Shown here in pieces: positions 43,892 to 52,657 of a stretch of DNA of 64,000 nucleotides (its first letter is position 1; each line of letters opens with the position of its first letter). Position numbers and translations under genes: made by a program. Origin of the DNA: Bacillota bacterium (lineage in GTDB: Bacteria > Bacillota > UBA4882 > UBA8346). The notes beneath the pieces are model-generated. The model saw only the letters and a program-made list of their open reading frames with translations. It was not told the origin of the DNA and ran no database searches. The stretch is from NCBI GenBank assembly GCA_023392595.1, contig JAEVYU010000029.1, positions 7,643 through 71,642 on the forward strand, written 5' to 3'.

Positions 43892-43944
43892 TTTTTCTTA
43901 CATCACCTTATATTTTATGGTTATTGATTCTTTTTGGACGGGTC

Positions 43945-44988
43945 CTACCCTTTAAGAATTGCCTGTTCCTGTATATTAGTTAACAAGGGAAGGGTAATTT
44001 CCACGTCGGTTCCCACATCTTTCGTGCTGTAAATGCAAATCCCATATTCCTCTCCAAATAACAGTTGAATCCTTTTGTGGACATTGACAACAGCAATGCC
44101 GCCCTTTTGTTCCGAGTCCGGTTTGATGTAGTCAAACGATGAATGATTCAACTTTTCATTCAGTTGCTGTAAGCGGAGCTCATCCATACCCACACCGTCA
44201 TCGGATATGGTAATTAAAAGGCGGGTTTGGGTCGTTTCCAGCTTAATGCCCACCGTACCGGTACCTATCTTCTGCTCGATTCCGTGAATGATGGCATTTT
44301 CCACAATCGGCTGTAAAGTTAACTTGGGTAACTTATACCTTAGAATGGACGGACTATTTTGGGGATCATCATACTCCACAGCCAATTGCAACCGGGAACC
44401 GAAACGGTATTGTTGGATAATAAGATAATTTTCAATATTGGAAAGTTCATCTTCCAATAAAACAAAATTATCCAAATTGGATATGGTGTATCGAAAAAAC
44501 CTGGCCAAAGCCTCCGTCATTTCCGCCACATTATCAAGTCCGGCTCCGAGGGCTTCACCGCGGATACCTTCAAGAGTGTTGTATAAAAAATGGGGATTGA
44601 TCTGGTTTTGCAACGCTAAAAACTGGGCCTGGCGCTTGCTTACTTTTAATATTTCATTGGTGTTGATGAAGCCCTTCAGCTTTAAAAGAGCCTGTTCCAT
44701 TTGGGGGGTAAAAGAATATCGCATGTCATACAAACCTTCAACCGTGTAACCGGTAATAAAAAGATTCAGCATTTTTTGGGTTTCGACATAAGGTTTGTAG
44801 ATTTGGGAATACATTCCATAGACTTCGGCCGCAAAAACCATGGTTCCGCCGATGACGACCCAAAGATAGAAAGTGTCCTCACCGACAGCCATCGATAAAA
44901 AAAACAGCAACAGGATACTGGTTATACCCATTGCAGCAGCAGCCAGAAAAAAACGATAAAATAAATAACGGCTCCATTTTAATTCCAA
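43945..44988 (-). CDS. YesM/LytS-type sensor histidine kinase without extracellular domain
   Basis: A 347-residue kinase. Two membrane helices (near residues 12-33 and 40-60) are joined by a very short loop; then comes a linker and a His_kinase domain with the phosphoacceptor in 'QINPHFLYNTLEGI' and a HATPase_c domain ('LQPIVENAIIHGIEQ', 'ISDDGVGMD'). Usual YesM kinases have a large periplasmic sensor; it is missing here. A TTG start at 44988 follows AGGAG by nine bases. It pairs with the AraC-type regulator 33 bases upstream. Confidence 0.9.
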   Translation of the reverse strand: MELKWSRYLFYRFFLAAAAMGITSILLLFFLSMAVGEDTFYLWVVIGGTMVFAAEVYGMYSQIYKPYVETQKMLNLFITGYTVEGLYDMRYSFTPQMEQALLKLKGFINTNEILKVSKRQAQFLALQNQINPHFLYNTLEGIRGEALGAGLDNVAEMTEALARFFRYTISNLDNFVLLEDELSNIENYLIIQQYRFGSRLQLAVEYDDPQNSPSILRYKLPKLTLQPIVENAIIHGIEQKIGTGTVGIKLETTQTRLLITISDDGVGMDELRLQQLNEKLNHSSFDYIKPDSEQKGGIAVVNVHKRIQLLFGEEYGICIYSTKDVGTDVEITLPLLTNIQEQAILKG

Positions 44989-45020
44989 GTCTTTTTTCTC
45001 CTAAAAAGAATGGTATTCTC

Positions 45021-46637
45021 TTAAGAATAAAGCTTTCGAAACTCTCCGGGTTTGATTCCGGCATATTTTTTAAAGGTGGCGATAAAATGCTTTTGGTCCA
45101 AATAACCGACTTTATTGCATATTTCCGTAATGCTCAGATTCGTTTCCCTTAAAAGCTCCTTGGCATTGGAAATTCGCACTTCCGTAAGATACTCCAAGAA
45201 ATTTTTTTCGGTTTCTTTTTTGAAAAGCGCGCTGAAATAAGAAAGGTTAAACCCTAACATTTCACTGATTTCTTCCAGCCCAATCGGTTTCATGTAATTC
45301 CTTTGAATATACTCCTTCGCTATCCGGATAGGCCTGTTATCAGCCTGCTTCCTCTGTTGGATAATAAAATCGATTTGGGTGGCGACTAATAAATTGAGCG
45401 ATTCAAATAGCTGTTTTCCATCTCTGCAGAGAGACAAACGAATTTTGAATTCCTGATAGCTTTCCGGAGGAATTTCCACATTATACTGCGCGTTTTTTAT
45501 AAGGACCACGAACATCTCTCCGGCCGCCAAAACCAATTTATAAATCATACTGCCCTTTATTTTTTCATTCGTGGGTACGGCGCTTTCCAAAGAGTCAATC
45601 GCCGCTACCGCAGCCTGTAAATCCAGTAATTCGACGGCCTGGGACATCCCCCGCCTGAAATCACCCAACAGGAATTCCTGCTTCATCAGCATAGATTCCT
45701 CAGCGGCAGGCGCTTCTTCAATCATTTTTCCTGTTCCATCCACCAATCTTTGAAACACGGTATCCTGGATCGAGCGCAAACATTGAGGCAACTTTCCAAC
45801 CTCTTCGGTTTGCCTTCCCACGCAGAGTGTAAAAAAAACTTTGTCAAATACGGTTTGTTGAACCGAAAGTTCCGCCATGAGCCCTTTCAACAAACGGCGC
45901 AAAAAAAGACGGTTTTCCAATGGGTAATTCAATAAAACATAGACGATAGTATCTTGGCAGTAAATTTCAATTTCATAACAACTGTCGCGGATACTGGTAT
46001 CCAAAATTTTGCCTATTTTTTCATACAGCACCTGAATGCTGTCGGCGTTGTAATTCTCATAGGGACAATCGAGCTTAATTGCCGCCAGTTGAAAAATTCC
46101 CTTCACAAACTTAAAACAATACCTTTGATTCAGATCCTCAATACTGGCTTTGGCTTCCCCGGAATCCAACAAAAAATCCACAAACAATTGTTCTCTTTGT
46201 TTGCCGGTATCATCCTTGATGCGCAAACGCAGTTGTTCCTGAGCGGATAGTTGTTCGGCACGACTGAGGCAATGCAAACGGATCCTTTCAAGAGTAGCGG
46301 TTAATTCCTCTTTTTTGATCGGCTTTAACAAATAATCGCTAACACCGTACCTGATAGCGCTTTGGGCATATTCAAAATGTCTGTATCCACTGATGATGAT
46401 GAACTCGATCGCATCGTTGATCTCCTTAGTCTTCGCGATAAGCTCAATACCGTCATGACCCGGCATACGGATATCCGTAATTACCAGGTCCGGCTTTAGT
46501 TCTTCAATGCGTTCCAGTGCGTCGATGCCGTTGTATGCTGTCGCCACGACCTCCATATCAAAATCTTTCCAATTGACCAATTTGTAGATCAGTGTGCAAA
46601 CTTTTTCCTCATCATCCGCAATCAGAACCTTGATCAT
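45021..46637 (-). CDS. YesN-type response regulator with AraC DNA-binding domain
   Basis: About 538 residues. An N-terminal receiver has 'VLIADDEEKV' (acidic pocket), phospho-Asp in 'PDLVITDIRMPGHDG' and the conserved Lys in 'LLKPIKKEEL'. A long middle region follows, then a C-terminal AraC-type double helix-turn-helix ('PIGLEEISEMLGFNLSYFSA', 'NLSITEICNKVGYLDQKHFI'). The ATG at 46637 has GGAGA six bases upstream. It presumably activates the sugar operon once phosphorylated by the neighbouring kinase. Confidence 0.92.
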   Translation of the reverse strand: MIKVLIADDEEKVCTLIYKLVNWKDFDMEVVATAYNGIDALERIEELKPDLVITDIRMPGHDGIELIAKTKEINDAIEFIIISGYRHFEYAQSAIRYGVSDYLLKPIKKEELTATLERIRLHCLSRAEQLSAQEQLRLRIKDDTGKQREQLFVDFLLDSGEAKASIEDLNQRYCFKFVKGIFQLAAIKLDCPYENYNADSIQVLYEKIGKILDTSIRDSCYEIEIYCQDTIVYVLLNYPLENRLFLRRLLKGLMAELSVQQTVFDKVFFTLCVGRQTEEVGKLPQCLRSIQDTVFQRLVDGTGKMIEEAPAAEESMLMKQEFLLGDFRRGMSQAVELLDLQAAVAAIDSLESAVPTNEKIKGSMIYKLVLAAGEMFVVLIKNAQYNVEIPPESYQEFKIRLSLCRDGKQLFESLNLLVATQIDFIIQQRKQADNRPIRIAKEYIQRNYMKPIGLEEISEMLGFNLSYFSALFKKETEKNFLEYLTEVRISNAKELLRETNLSITEICNKVGYLDQKHFIATFKKYAGIKPGEFRKLYS

Positions 46638-46761
46638 CGTTCTCTCCATATCCGTCGCGCCGAATTTTTGTAATGAATCATCAGTATATACATTATCTCA
46701 CCATTCGTTATGAAGATCAATTTATCGTCGGCTGCCAAGATATTCTCTATCCGTGTGCCGT

Positions 46762-47424
46762 TTATTCCCCGAAAAATTCTCTTTCAATCATAGCGCAGAG
46801 TCCATGATAAACAGGAAGATGATATTCCTGGACTTTAAAAGTTTCCTTAGCCGGAACGGTAATCGTTACATCGCAAAGGCCGTTCATCATACCGCCGTTT
46901 TCACCCGTCAAGCCGATAGTCTGAATTCCCAAGGACCTGGCGACTTTGACGGCATTCACCACATTTTTAGAGTTCCCCGAAGTACTAATGCCGATGAATA
47001 CGTCACCGGCCCGACCGTAGCCGTACACCTGCTGGGCAAAGACCATATCCGGGGCAACATCATTGATGAAAGCGGTTGATAAAGCCGATTGACTTACCAA
47101 AGAAATCGCCGGCAGGGCTCGCTGTAAATTAGCCGTAAGATATTGATATTCTTCAGGGAAAGCTCTTTTGAATCTTTCCTTGTCCGCCTGGGTAGGCTCC
47201 CGTTTCAATAAAAAACCTTTCATTAATTCACCGACAATATGCTCGGCATCGGCAGCACTGCCGCCATTGCCGCAGATCAACGTTTTACCTCCGTTTGAGT
47301 AGCATTGTTGCATGAAATGAAAAGCTGCTAAAATATTTTCTCTGCAAATTTCCAATTTCGGATAATCTTCAAATAGGTGATTAAAAATCTCTTTTGTTTC
47401 ATTTCTCATTGGCATCACCCCCAT
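46762..47424 (-). CDS. gmhA: SIS-domain phosphoheptose isomerase-like protein (GmhA-like)
   Basis: A 220-residue SIS protein: 'ICGNGGSAADAEHIVGEL' (phosphate loop and the Glu of GmhA), 'LPAISLVSQSALSTAFIND', 'ISTSGNSKNVVNAVKVA' and a C-terminal 'VQEYHLPVYHGLCAMIE' with the catalytic His position. GmhA turns sedoheptulose-7-P into D-glycero-D-manno-heptose-7-P. Other SIS isomerases of sugar loci look similar, so the substrate is uncertain. Two starts are possible (47424 or 47409). It follows the ROK kinase by two bases, so both genes are one unit. Confidence 0.75.
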   Translation of the reverse strand: MGVMPMRNETKEIFNHLFEDYPKLEICRENILAAFHFMQQCYSNGGKTLICGNGGSAADAEHIVGELMKGFLLKREPTQADKERFKRAFPEEYQYLTANLQRALPAISLVSQSALSTAFINDVAPDMVFAQQVYGYGRAGDVFIGISTSGNSKNVVNAVKVARSLGIQTIGLTGENGGMMNGLCDVTITVPAKETFKVQEYHLPVYHGLCAMIEREFFGE

Positions 47425-47426
47425 GA

Positions 47427-48413
47427 TTAAACCTCGCTCCCATCATATGCAGCCACCGCCAAGGCGGCATAGTCTCCAATTTGTTCTCCCAGTCCGGCCG
47501 GGACGATACGGCAAACCTCATTTGTTAAACTCAAGGTCTCCCTGTTAATTACCTGGATCATCGGTTCCCACAACAACTCCCGGCATCGGGTAAAAATACT
47601 GCCGATAATGATTGCTTCGGGATTTAAGATATCGATTAAGATCGCCAACCCTTGCCCCAAGTATCGGCCGCAAATTCCGAAGATTTCCAGAGCTAGTTCA
47701 TCTCCGGCGCGAGCTGCTTCGCTGATAATTTTGGCATTCAAATTCTCCAGTTCATGAATACCTGAACAAAAGGACACTTTCTCCCCCATCTGAATTTTTT
47801 CGAGAACTTTTATCCTGGCCAATTGAGCCAATCCGCCTCCACTGCAAAAGCCTTCAAAAGAACCGGATTTACCATAACCTACCGGCCCAAAGCCCGCCAT
47901 CCGGATGTGTCCGATCTCACCGGCCATGTCATTGGTTCCGCTATATAAGCGGTTATTAAGAATAAGGCCTGCTCCCATCCCGGTTCCGAACGTTAAAAAA
48001 ACCAGGTTTTGATAACCCACACCTGCGCCAAAACGCCATTCAGCTAAAGCGCATGCATTGGCATCGTTTTGCAGCCGGGTTTGCACACCCCAACGTTGAT
48101 GAATGATTTCCACAATCTTAATGTTATCCCAACCTACCAAATTAGGCGGCGACATGATTACGCCCCGCTTGCTGTCAAGGGGCCCGCCGCAACTAACGCC
48201 AAAGCTTTGAATATCGGTGATTTTCAAACTGTTTTTAATTAAAATTTGTTCGACGTTGATAAAAATCTGCTGCAAAGTGTAGGTCACCCCACGGGAACTT
48301 TCCGTTGGAAACATAACTTTATCAAGAATTTCCGGTTTTTCACCAGTGGATATCCCTCCCAGGATGACTGCGCATTTTGTTCCGCCGATATCGATTCCGA
48401 TCCTATGGGACAT
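47427..48413 (-). CDS. ROK-family sugar kinase
   Basis: About 328 residues. N-terminal 'IGIDIGGTKCAVILGG' is the ATP phosphate loop and 'LQNDANACALAEW' carries the catalytic Asp. The usual ROK zinc Cys cluster (C-x-C-G-x2-G-C-x-E) is replaced by 'GSFEGFCSGGGLAQLA', so zinc binding appears reduced. It probably phosphorylates a hexose or a related sugar delivered by the adjacent transporter. No DNA-binding domain is present, so it is a kinase rather than a NagC-type repressor. The ATG at 48413 is preferred by similarity, with GGGGAGG 12 bases upstream. Confidence 0.85.
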   Translation of the reverse strand: MSHRIGIDIGGTKCAVILGGISTGEKPEILDKVMFPTESSRGVTYTLQQIFINVEQILIKNSLKITDIQSFGVSCGGPLDSKRGVIMSPPNLVGWDNIKIVEIIHQRWGVQTRLQNDANACALAEWRFGAGVGYQNLVFLTFGTGMGAGLILNNRLYSGTNDMAGEIGHIRMAGFGPVGYGKSGSFEGFCSGGGLAQLARIKVLEKIQMGEKVSFCSGIHELENLNAKIISEAARAGDELALEIFGICGRYLGQGLAILIDILNPEAIIIGSIFTRCRELLWEPMIQVINRETLSLTNEVCRIVPAGLGEQIGDYAALAVAAYDGSEV

Positions 48414-48853
48414 GATTTCTTTTTGCCTCCCCAAATCAATCAAAGATGAATTTCATTTCAATCGGTTGCCTATCGCTCTCCATGAAATGATATTTTTACT
48501 ATAGCCAATTAAAATGCCTTTGTAAATGCCCAAATTATCCGTTAGCTTTCAATCTCCAAATAATGTCTGTTTCCCGATTACTTCCGGCCATACTGCCGAT
48601 AAACCACGACGCTCTAAATACCAAGTATTCCCCGGCAGAAAAATAGCGCTTACCCAAAGGGTCAAGCGCTATTGCGAAGTGGATCCATAGAATTTTTTTC
48701 CATACCGGAATAAGATGATCCCTAGAACTCAATCACTCCTTTAACCGAATTCTGTTTATCCTTGAGCGAATTTGCCATAGCCGCAGGTATCTCATTAAAA
48801 TGATAGCTATTTAATGTAAACAATCACTTAGCAGTCGGTTTGGGCATCTATGA
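48414..48853. other. Intergenic region without intact gene
   Basis: No frame here has a ribosome binding site and a recognisable product. A leftward frame in 48535-48732 reads like a protein C-terminus (RETDIIWRLKANG) but lacks a start, so it may be decay of the same polysaccharide gene group as 48854-49360. Confidence 0.4.
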
Positions 48854-49360
48854 CGTGCTATTAACACCAATGGCGCAAGCATCTTCTCAGACAATGCAAT
48901 CGAAGTGCCAAATAGAGAGAATGTAGTGGTTCAGAATGTATGTATCGTTGAGATTTCGGCTGGATACGGCCCGCTTGTCGTCATGAACAATATTATTAAC
49001 GGTACAGGAACCGAAACAAGCACCGGAGTTGGCGGAAAAGGGTATGCCAGGGAGGTTGTTCTCAATTACCAAAATGGTATGACTAAATTACCGGGTGGTT
49101 TAACAGCCAGCGGTATACAACCGACAGACTGTCGTGATGACTGGAACTTTAGACTCCAAATGCTGGTCAACCAGACGGCGGGATTGAAGGAAGAATGTTA
49201 CACCAAGGAAACCTGGACAGTATATATTGCTTCCTTACGGACGGCTAACAATATTCTCGGCGAGGCCACTCCATCAACAGCAGCTATTCGGCAGGCGTAT
49301 AATGAACTTGATAATGCAATAAACGGCTTAATTAAAAAAAGTGGCCATCACTGCCCATAA
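48854..49360 (+). pseudogene. Remnant of a secreted beta-helix protein with a FIVAR-like C-terminus
   Basis: The frame opens directly after a TGA at 48851-48853 with no start codon for the first part: residues 'NTNGASIFSDNAIEVPNR' and 'PLVVMNNIINGTG' have the N-x-I / G-x-N pattern of a right-handed beta-helix. The C-terminal 70 residues ('AIRQAYNELDNAINGLIKK') are a FIVAR-type three-helix module. Both are common in clostridial secreted polysaccharide-degrading enzymes. The N-terminal majority and signal peptide are absent, so this is a 5'-truncated relic. Confidence 0.6.
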
Positions 49361-49380
49361 AAAAGAATAGCCCATAAAGA

Positions 49381-49426
49381 GGCTGTTGCAAAATATTTTA
49401 AAATGAAATTTCCTTTTGCAACAGCC
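49381..49426. terminator. 13-bp perfect inverted repeat GGCTGTTGCAAAA (terminator-like, also IS-end-like)
   Basis: GGCTGTTGCAAAA (49381-49393) and TTTTGCAACAGCC (49414-49426) are perfect inverted copies over a 20-base loop, just after the beta-helix relic. It could end transcription. The sequence also resembles terminal repeats of several IS families, so it may be the joined ends of a lost element. Confidence 0.5.
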
Positions 49427-49647
49427 CGTTTTCTCGTATTTGTAAATTCCCAATCAATCACCGGATGAGCGCAAGCAGTTCTCCAGGTTCTTTTTGCCGA
49501 ACGAAATCCGGGTGTCATTCACAACGATGGCTGGAAAACTCATTATAGAATGCTTATTTCTAAATTCCGGACTTCTGGATATGTCGATCATTTCCGCTTC
49601 GATATAAAGGATTTTTGAACTTTAATTTCTCTTTAACGACATTACCT

Positions 49648-50484
49648 TTACCCGTTCATTTCCATTACAACCCTATTGAGCCACTCCTTTACCGTTTCCG
49701 CAAACAGGCTATCCTGCTCGATTTGAAGATTATGCCCAGCCTTATCCAGCAAAATAAAGGAAGCTCTGGGGTAGATCTCAATGATTTGCCATAGGTCGCC
49801 GTAGCCGACCACGGAATCTTGCCTTCCCGCCAGCATCAGGGTTGGTTTCAGATAGGGTTTTTCAAGAGCATCCACATTGAAGCTGAAAGGAACATTCTTT
49901 CCCAGACAATTTTCCAAAAATGCATAGTCGGCAATCTTCAGACCCGGAAGGATCTCTTCCTGATAACGCGTCCATACTCGTTTAGTTTGTAATACGTTGA
50001 TACCTTCTCCTTCGAAATATTTCCTGTCCTCTTCCGTAAGACTATTTAAGAGAGCATCATCTTTTTCAAATACCTGAAAGTGAACTCTATTTTCTTTGGG
50101 TCTTCCCGGTGTTACCGAAGGACAGATCAAAAGAAGTCCATCCACAAGCGACGGGCGTTTATTGATAATGCCTCTGGCTAAATAGCCGCCATATGATTCC
50201 CCTGCCACCACAAAGCGCTGGTTTGGAATGACTTTATCAATAAAACCAAAAACTAAATCAAGCATTTGATCCGAACCGGTTATCCATGGTTCTCCTTTGG
50301 TTTTACCCATTCCGGGCAGATCGAAATATATCCGTTTCCATACCGTATCCTTCTCTTGGAAGACAGGTTCCATGCACCCTTTCATCAATCTGTGGTCCGG
50401 GCTCCATCCATGAATCATCAGAATCGGTATACCATCGCCATAGATTTCATAATAAATTTTTACATCCCGGATTGTGCATTCCAT
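49648..50484 (-). CDS. Alpha/beta-fold hydrolase
   Basis: About 278 residues with the hydrolase layout: 'ILMIHGWSPDHRL' (oxyanion HG), nucleophile elbow 'VAGESYGGYLARG', 'LMLAGRQDSVVGYG' (acid Asp) and 'KAGHNLQIEQ' (catalytic His). It has no signal peptide. The substrate class is not readable; esterases, peptidases and lactonases share this pattern. The ATG at 50484 follows GGAGG by six bases. Confidence 0.85.
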   Translation of the reverse strand: MECTIRDVKIYYEIYGDGIPILMIHGWSPDHRLMKGCMEPVFQEKDTVWKRIYFDLPGMGKTKGEPWITGSDQMLDLVFGFIDKVIPNQRFVVAGESYGGYLARGIINKRPSLVDGLLLICPSVTPGRPKENRVHFQVFEKDDALLNSLTEEDRKYFEGEGINVLQTKRVWTRYQEEILPGLKIADYAFLENCLGKNVPFSFNVDALEKPYLKPTLMLAGRQDSVVGYGDLWQIIEIYPRASFILLDKAGHNLQIEQDSLFAETVKEWLNRVVMEMNG

Positions 50485-50598
50485 CAAACTACCTCCTTTG
50501 GGTGAATTTTTTATAGATATTCAAACGCACGTTCGCCCCCATTATATACCATAAACATATGTTCGTAAAGGACTTACGCATTGAAATCATATATCCGA

Positions 50599-51210
50599 TT
50601 ATATTTCAAACGCCGCCACTGATCGTTTCAAATTATCAGCTATTTGAGACAAATTTTCAGCCAAAGCCGTTACCTCTTCAACGGAAGCGCTTTGTTCCTC
50701 GGAAGTAGCCGAGACCTCTTCCGTACTGGCCATACTTTCCTCCGTGACGGCCGCAATATTATGAATGGCGGAAATTACGTTTTCATTGCTCTCCGCCATT
50801 TGCCTAGCCGATTTTGCGACAGACTCAATCTGAGTAAGATTGGCCATCAAAGCCCTGAATATTTCATTAAACGTTCCAATGGTTTCGGTGGTTAAATTGT
50901 GTCCCGTCTTTACTTTCACCTGCTCTTGACCCATGGCCGTCACGGTGCTTTGAGTCCGGCGTTGCATCTGACTAACCAATTCGGATAGATGTTCAACAAC
51001 TTTGACCGTTTGAGAAGTATGATTTGCCTGCTCGGCATAGCCTCTAGCCAATTCCTCCATGGTGCCAGCCACTAGGGTCGCCGACTTGCCTGTTTCTAAA
51101 GAGGCGCTTTTTAAATCTCTGCTGGCAATATATAAAGCTTCAGACTGTTCGTTAATCCCTTTGACTAACGATCGCAAACCTGCCATCGCCTGATTCAGCC
51201 CCTGAACCAT
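50599..51210 (-). pseudogene. Methyl-accepting chemotaxis protein, C-terminal remnant
   Basis: About 203 residues of coiled-coil signalling domain only. It has paired heptads and ends with the C-terminal half of an MCP hairpin ('VTEESMASTEEVSATSEEQ', 'ENLSQIADNLKRSVAAFEI'). The ligand-binding domain, membrane segments and HAMP domain are absent. Directly upstream lies an IS200/IS605 transposase remnant at 51220-51361, so the 5' part was probably lost through a transposon insertion. The start at 51210 has no ribosome site, so expression is doubtful. Confidence 0.7.
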
Positions 51211-51219
51211 TCCGTTTAT

Positions 51220-51361
51220 TTCGATATCCCATAAATTCTGCTATGCTTATTTTGGGCGGAATACTCACACACAAATGTACATGGTCCGAACATAATGCTC
51301 CTTCAATTATCTCCACATTTTTATATTTGCTGAGCTTTTTTAGGATTTTGCTTACTCTATT
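51220..51361 (-). mobile_element. IS200/IS605-type transposase (TnpA) remnant
   Basis: The minus strand reads 'SKILKKLSKYKNVEIIEGAL' then 'CSDHVHLCVSIPPKISIAEF' and 'MGYRNKR'. The D-H-V-H (HUH-type metal motif) and the 'SIPPKIS' and 'FMGY' segments are characteristic of Y1 transposases of IS200. The N-terminus and the part with the catalytic Tyr are missing and no start codon is present. It is a dead fragment of about 140 bases abutting the truncated chemotaxis gene. Confidence 0.75.
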
Positions 51362-51363
51362 CT

Positions 51364-51380
51364 CCCCAGCATAGCTGGGG
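51364..51380. repeat. Hairpin CCCCAGC-ATA-GCTGGGG, likely IS200 end structure
   Basis: A perfect 7-bp stem with a 3-base loop directly 5' of the TnpA remnant (minus-strand orientation). IS200/IS605 elements have subterminal imperfect hairpins that TnpA recognises, and position plus orientation fit the left end. Confidence 0.6.
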
Positions 51381-51424
51381 GATTAAAGGGGGCATTAAAT
51401 TTCACCCTACCGAAAAACGATGGG

Positions 51425-52657
51425 TCACGTTTTGATCTTTCTTGATAATATCAAATTTATCACTGCTATCCCGGTGGCGGCCAGGAAAACATATTGATAC
51501 CCCAGGTTCACCCATAACAATCCTCCGAAATAAGGTATCGTCATTGCCACAATATGATCTAAGCTGGTCCCTGCCGATAAAGTGGGGACCAGGTCATCGG
51601 GATCATCGGCAATCTTTTTAACATACGTGGATCTCGCCATTTCCACGGCGTTCATGGAATTATCAATAATATAACAGGCCGCAATAACCACCACAGCTAT
51701 ACTAGGATGCACTAAGTCCGCTGCAAAGGCATAGCCCACACAAATGGCAATCAAAACAACCGCCTCAGCGGAGAGAACAAACCGCTCTCCAAGTTTGTCA
51801 ATGGCATTGCCAACCATGGTCCGGGTAAGGATGCTTACCGTAGCGATGATAACGCCCAAAACGGCAAACACCGGAGGTGTGACCTGAAAAACTTTAATCA
51901 GCACCCAAGGTGCAAAGGTCAAAAAAATCTGCTTTCTAGCCCCATTCACCACACTTAAGATATAAAAAAGAATATACTTTTTCCTAAAAACAAACTTAAC
52001 CTTCTTCACTGCCGGCTTTCTCGATTTCATCATTTCCAGGAAAATCGCGGCTAAAATATAAAAAAACGCGGCAATTACAAAGGCCCATTGATAGGTTAGC
52101 CCCTGATACTTAAATCCCACCCAGACAATGGCATAGCCAAGAATTGTTGCCGCCAGATTATAGGCATTGAACCGCCCTAACCGCATTCCATACTGTTCCT
52201 GCTCGGACAAGGCCATTCCAATCCCCGGCGCCAAAGGCATAAAGATGTGGGTCCCAAGGCTAAACATCATCATCCATACCAGCATACTTGCAAATGTGGG
52301 GGAAAACAGGCCGAGCCCCAACATGCCCAAGGATGCCGCCAGCATTCCCACCACGGCTAAACGAATGTCCCCCAGGAACGAAAGCAGTCCCAAAACTACC
52401 ATAATGAAAACTCCCGGCAGTTCCCGGGGAAATTCGACAATTCCCCGGGACTCGGCCGATAGTTTATACGTATCACTTAAAAAGTTATTAAAGGTGGTGG
52501 AGTTAATTCCGCTGGCGATTCCGGCGCACAGGCCGACAATCAAAAACAACTTGAAATCCCGGTCATGGACAAAGCGCTTTCCGATTTCCGCCCGGAGCCC
52601 TTGGATCATGAATTTGCCATTAACGTGATTTTTAAATAATCTCAGATTCAATTTCAT
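51425..52657 (-). CDS. MFS transporter
   Basis: A 410-residue membrane protein with about twelve helices in two sixes, with a cytoplasmic loop in the middle ('LEMMKSRKPAVKKVKFVFRKK'). It starts with a 35-residue soluble N-terminal stretch. I see 'GDIRLAVVGMLAASLGMLGLG' (quoted in part) in the position of motif A. No drug- or sugar-specific motif is recognised. AGGGA lies six bases before the ATG. Convergent or co-directional neighbours give no substrate hint beyond nearby polysaccharide genes. Confidence 0.8.
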   Translation of the reverse strand: MKLNLRLFKNHVNGKFMIQGLRAEIGKRFVHDRDFKLFLIVGLCAGIASGINSTTFNNFLSDTYKLSAESRGIVEFPRELPGVFIMVVLGLLSFLGDIRLAVVGMLAASLGMLGLGLFSPTFASMLVWMMMFSLGTHIFMPLAPGIGMALSEQEQYGMRLGRFNAYNLAATILGYAIVWVGFKYQGLTYQWAFVIAAFFYILAAIFLEMMKSRKPAVKKVKFVFRKKYILFYILSVVNGARKQIFLTFAPWVLIKVFQVTPPVFAVLGVIIATVSILTRTMVGNAIDKLGERFVLSAEAVVLIAICVGYAFAADLVHPSIAVVVIAACYIIDNSMNAVEMARSTYVKKIADDPDDLVPTLSAGTSLDHIVAMTIPYFGGLLWVNLGYQYVFLAATGIAVINLILSRKIKT

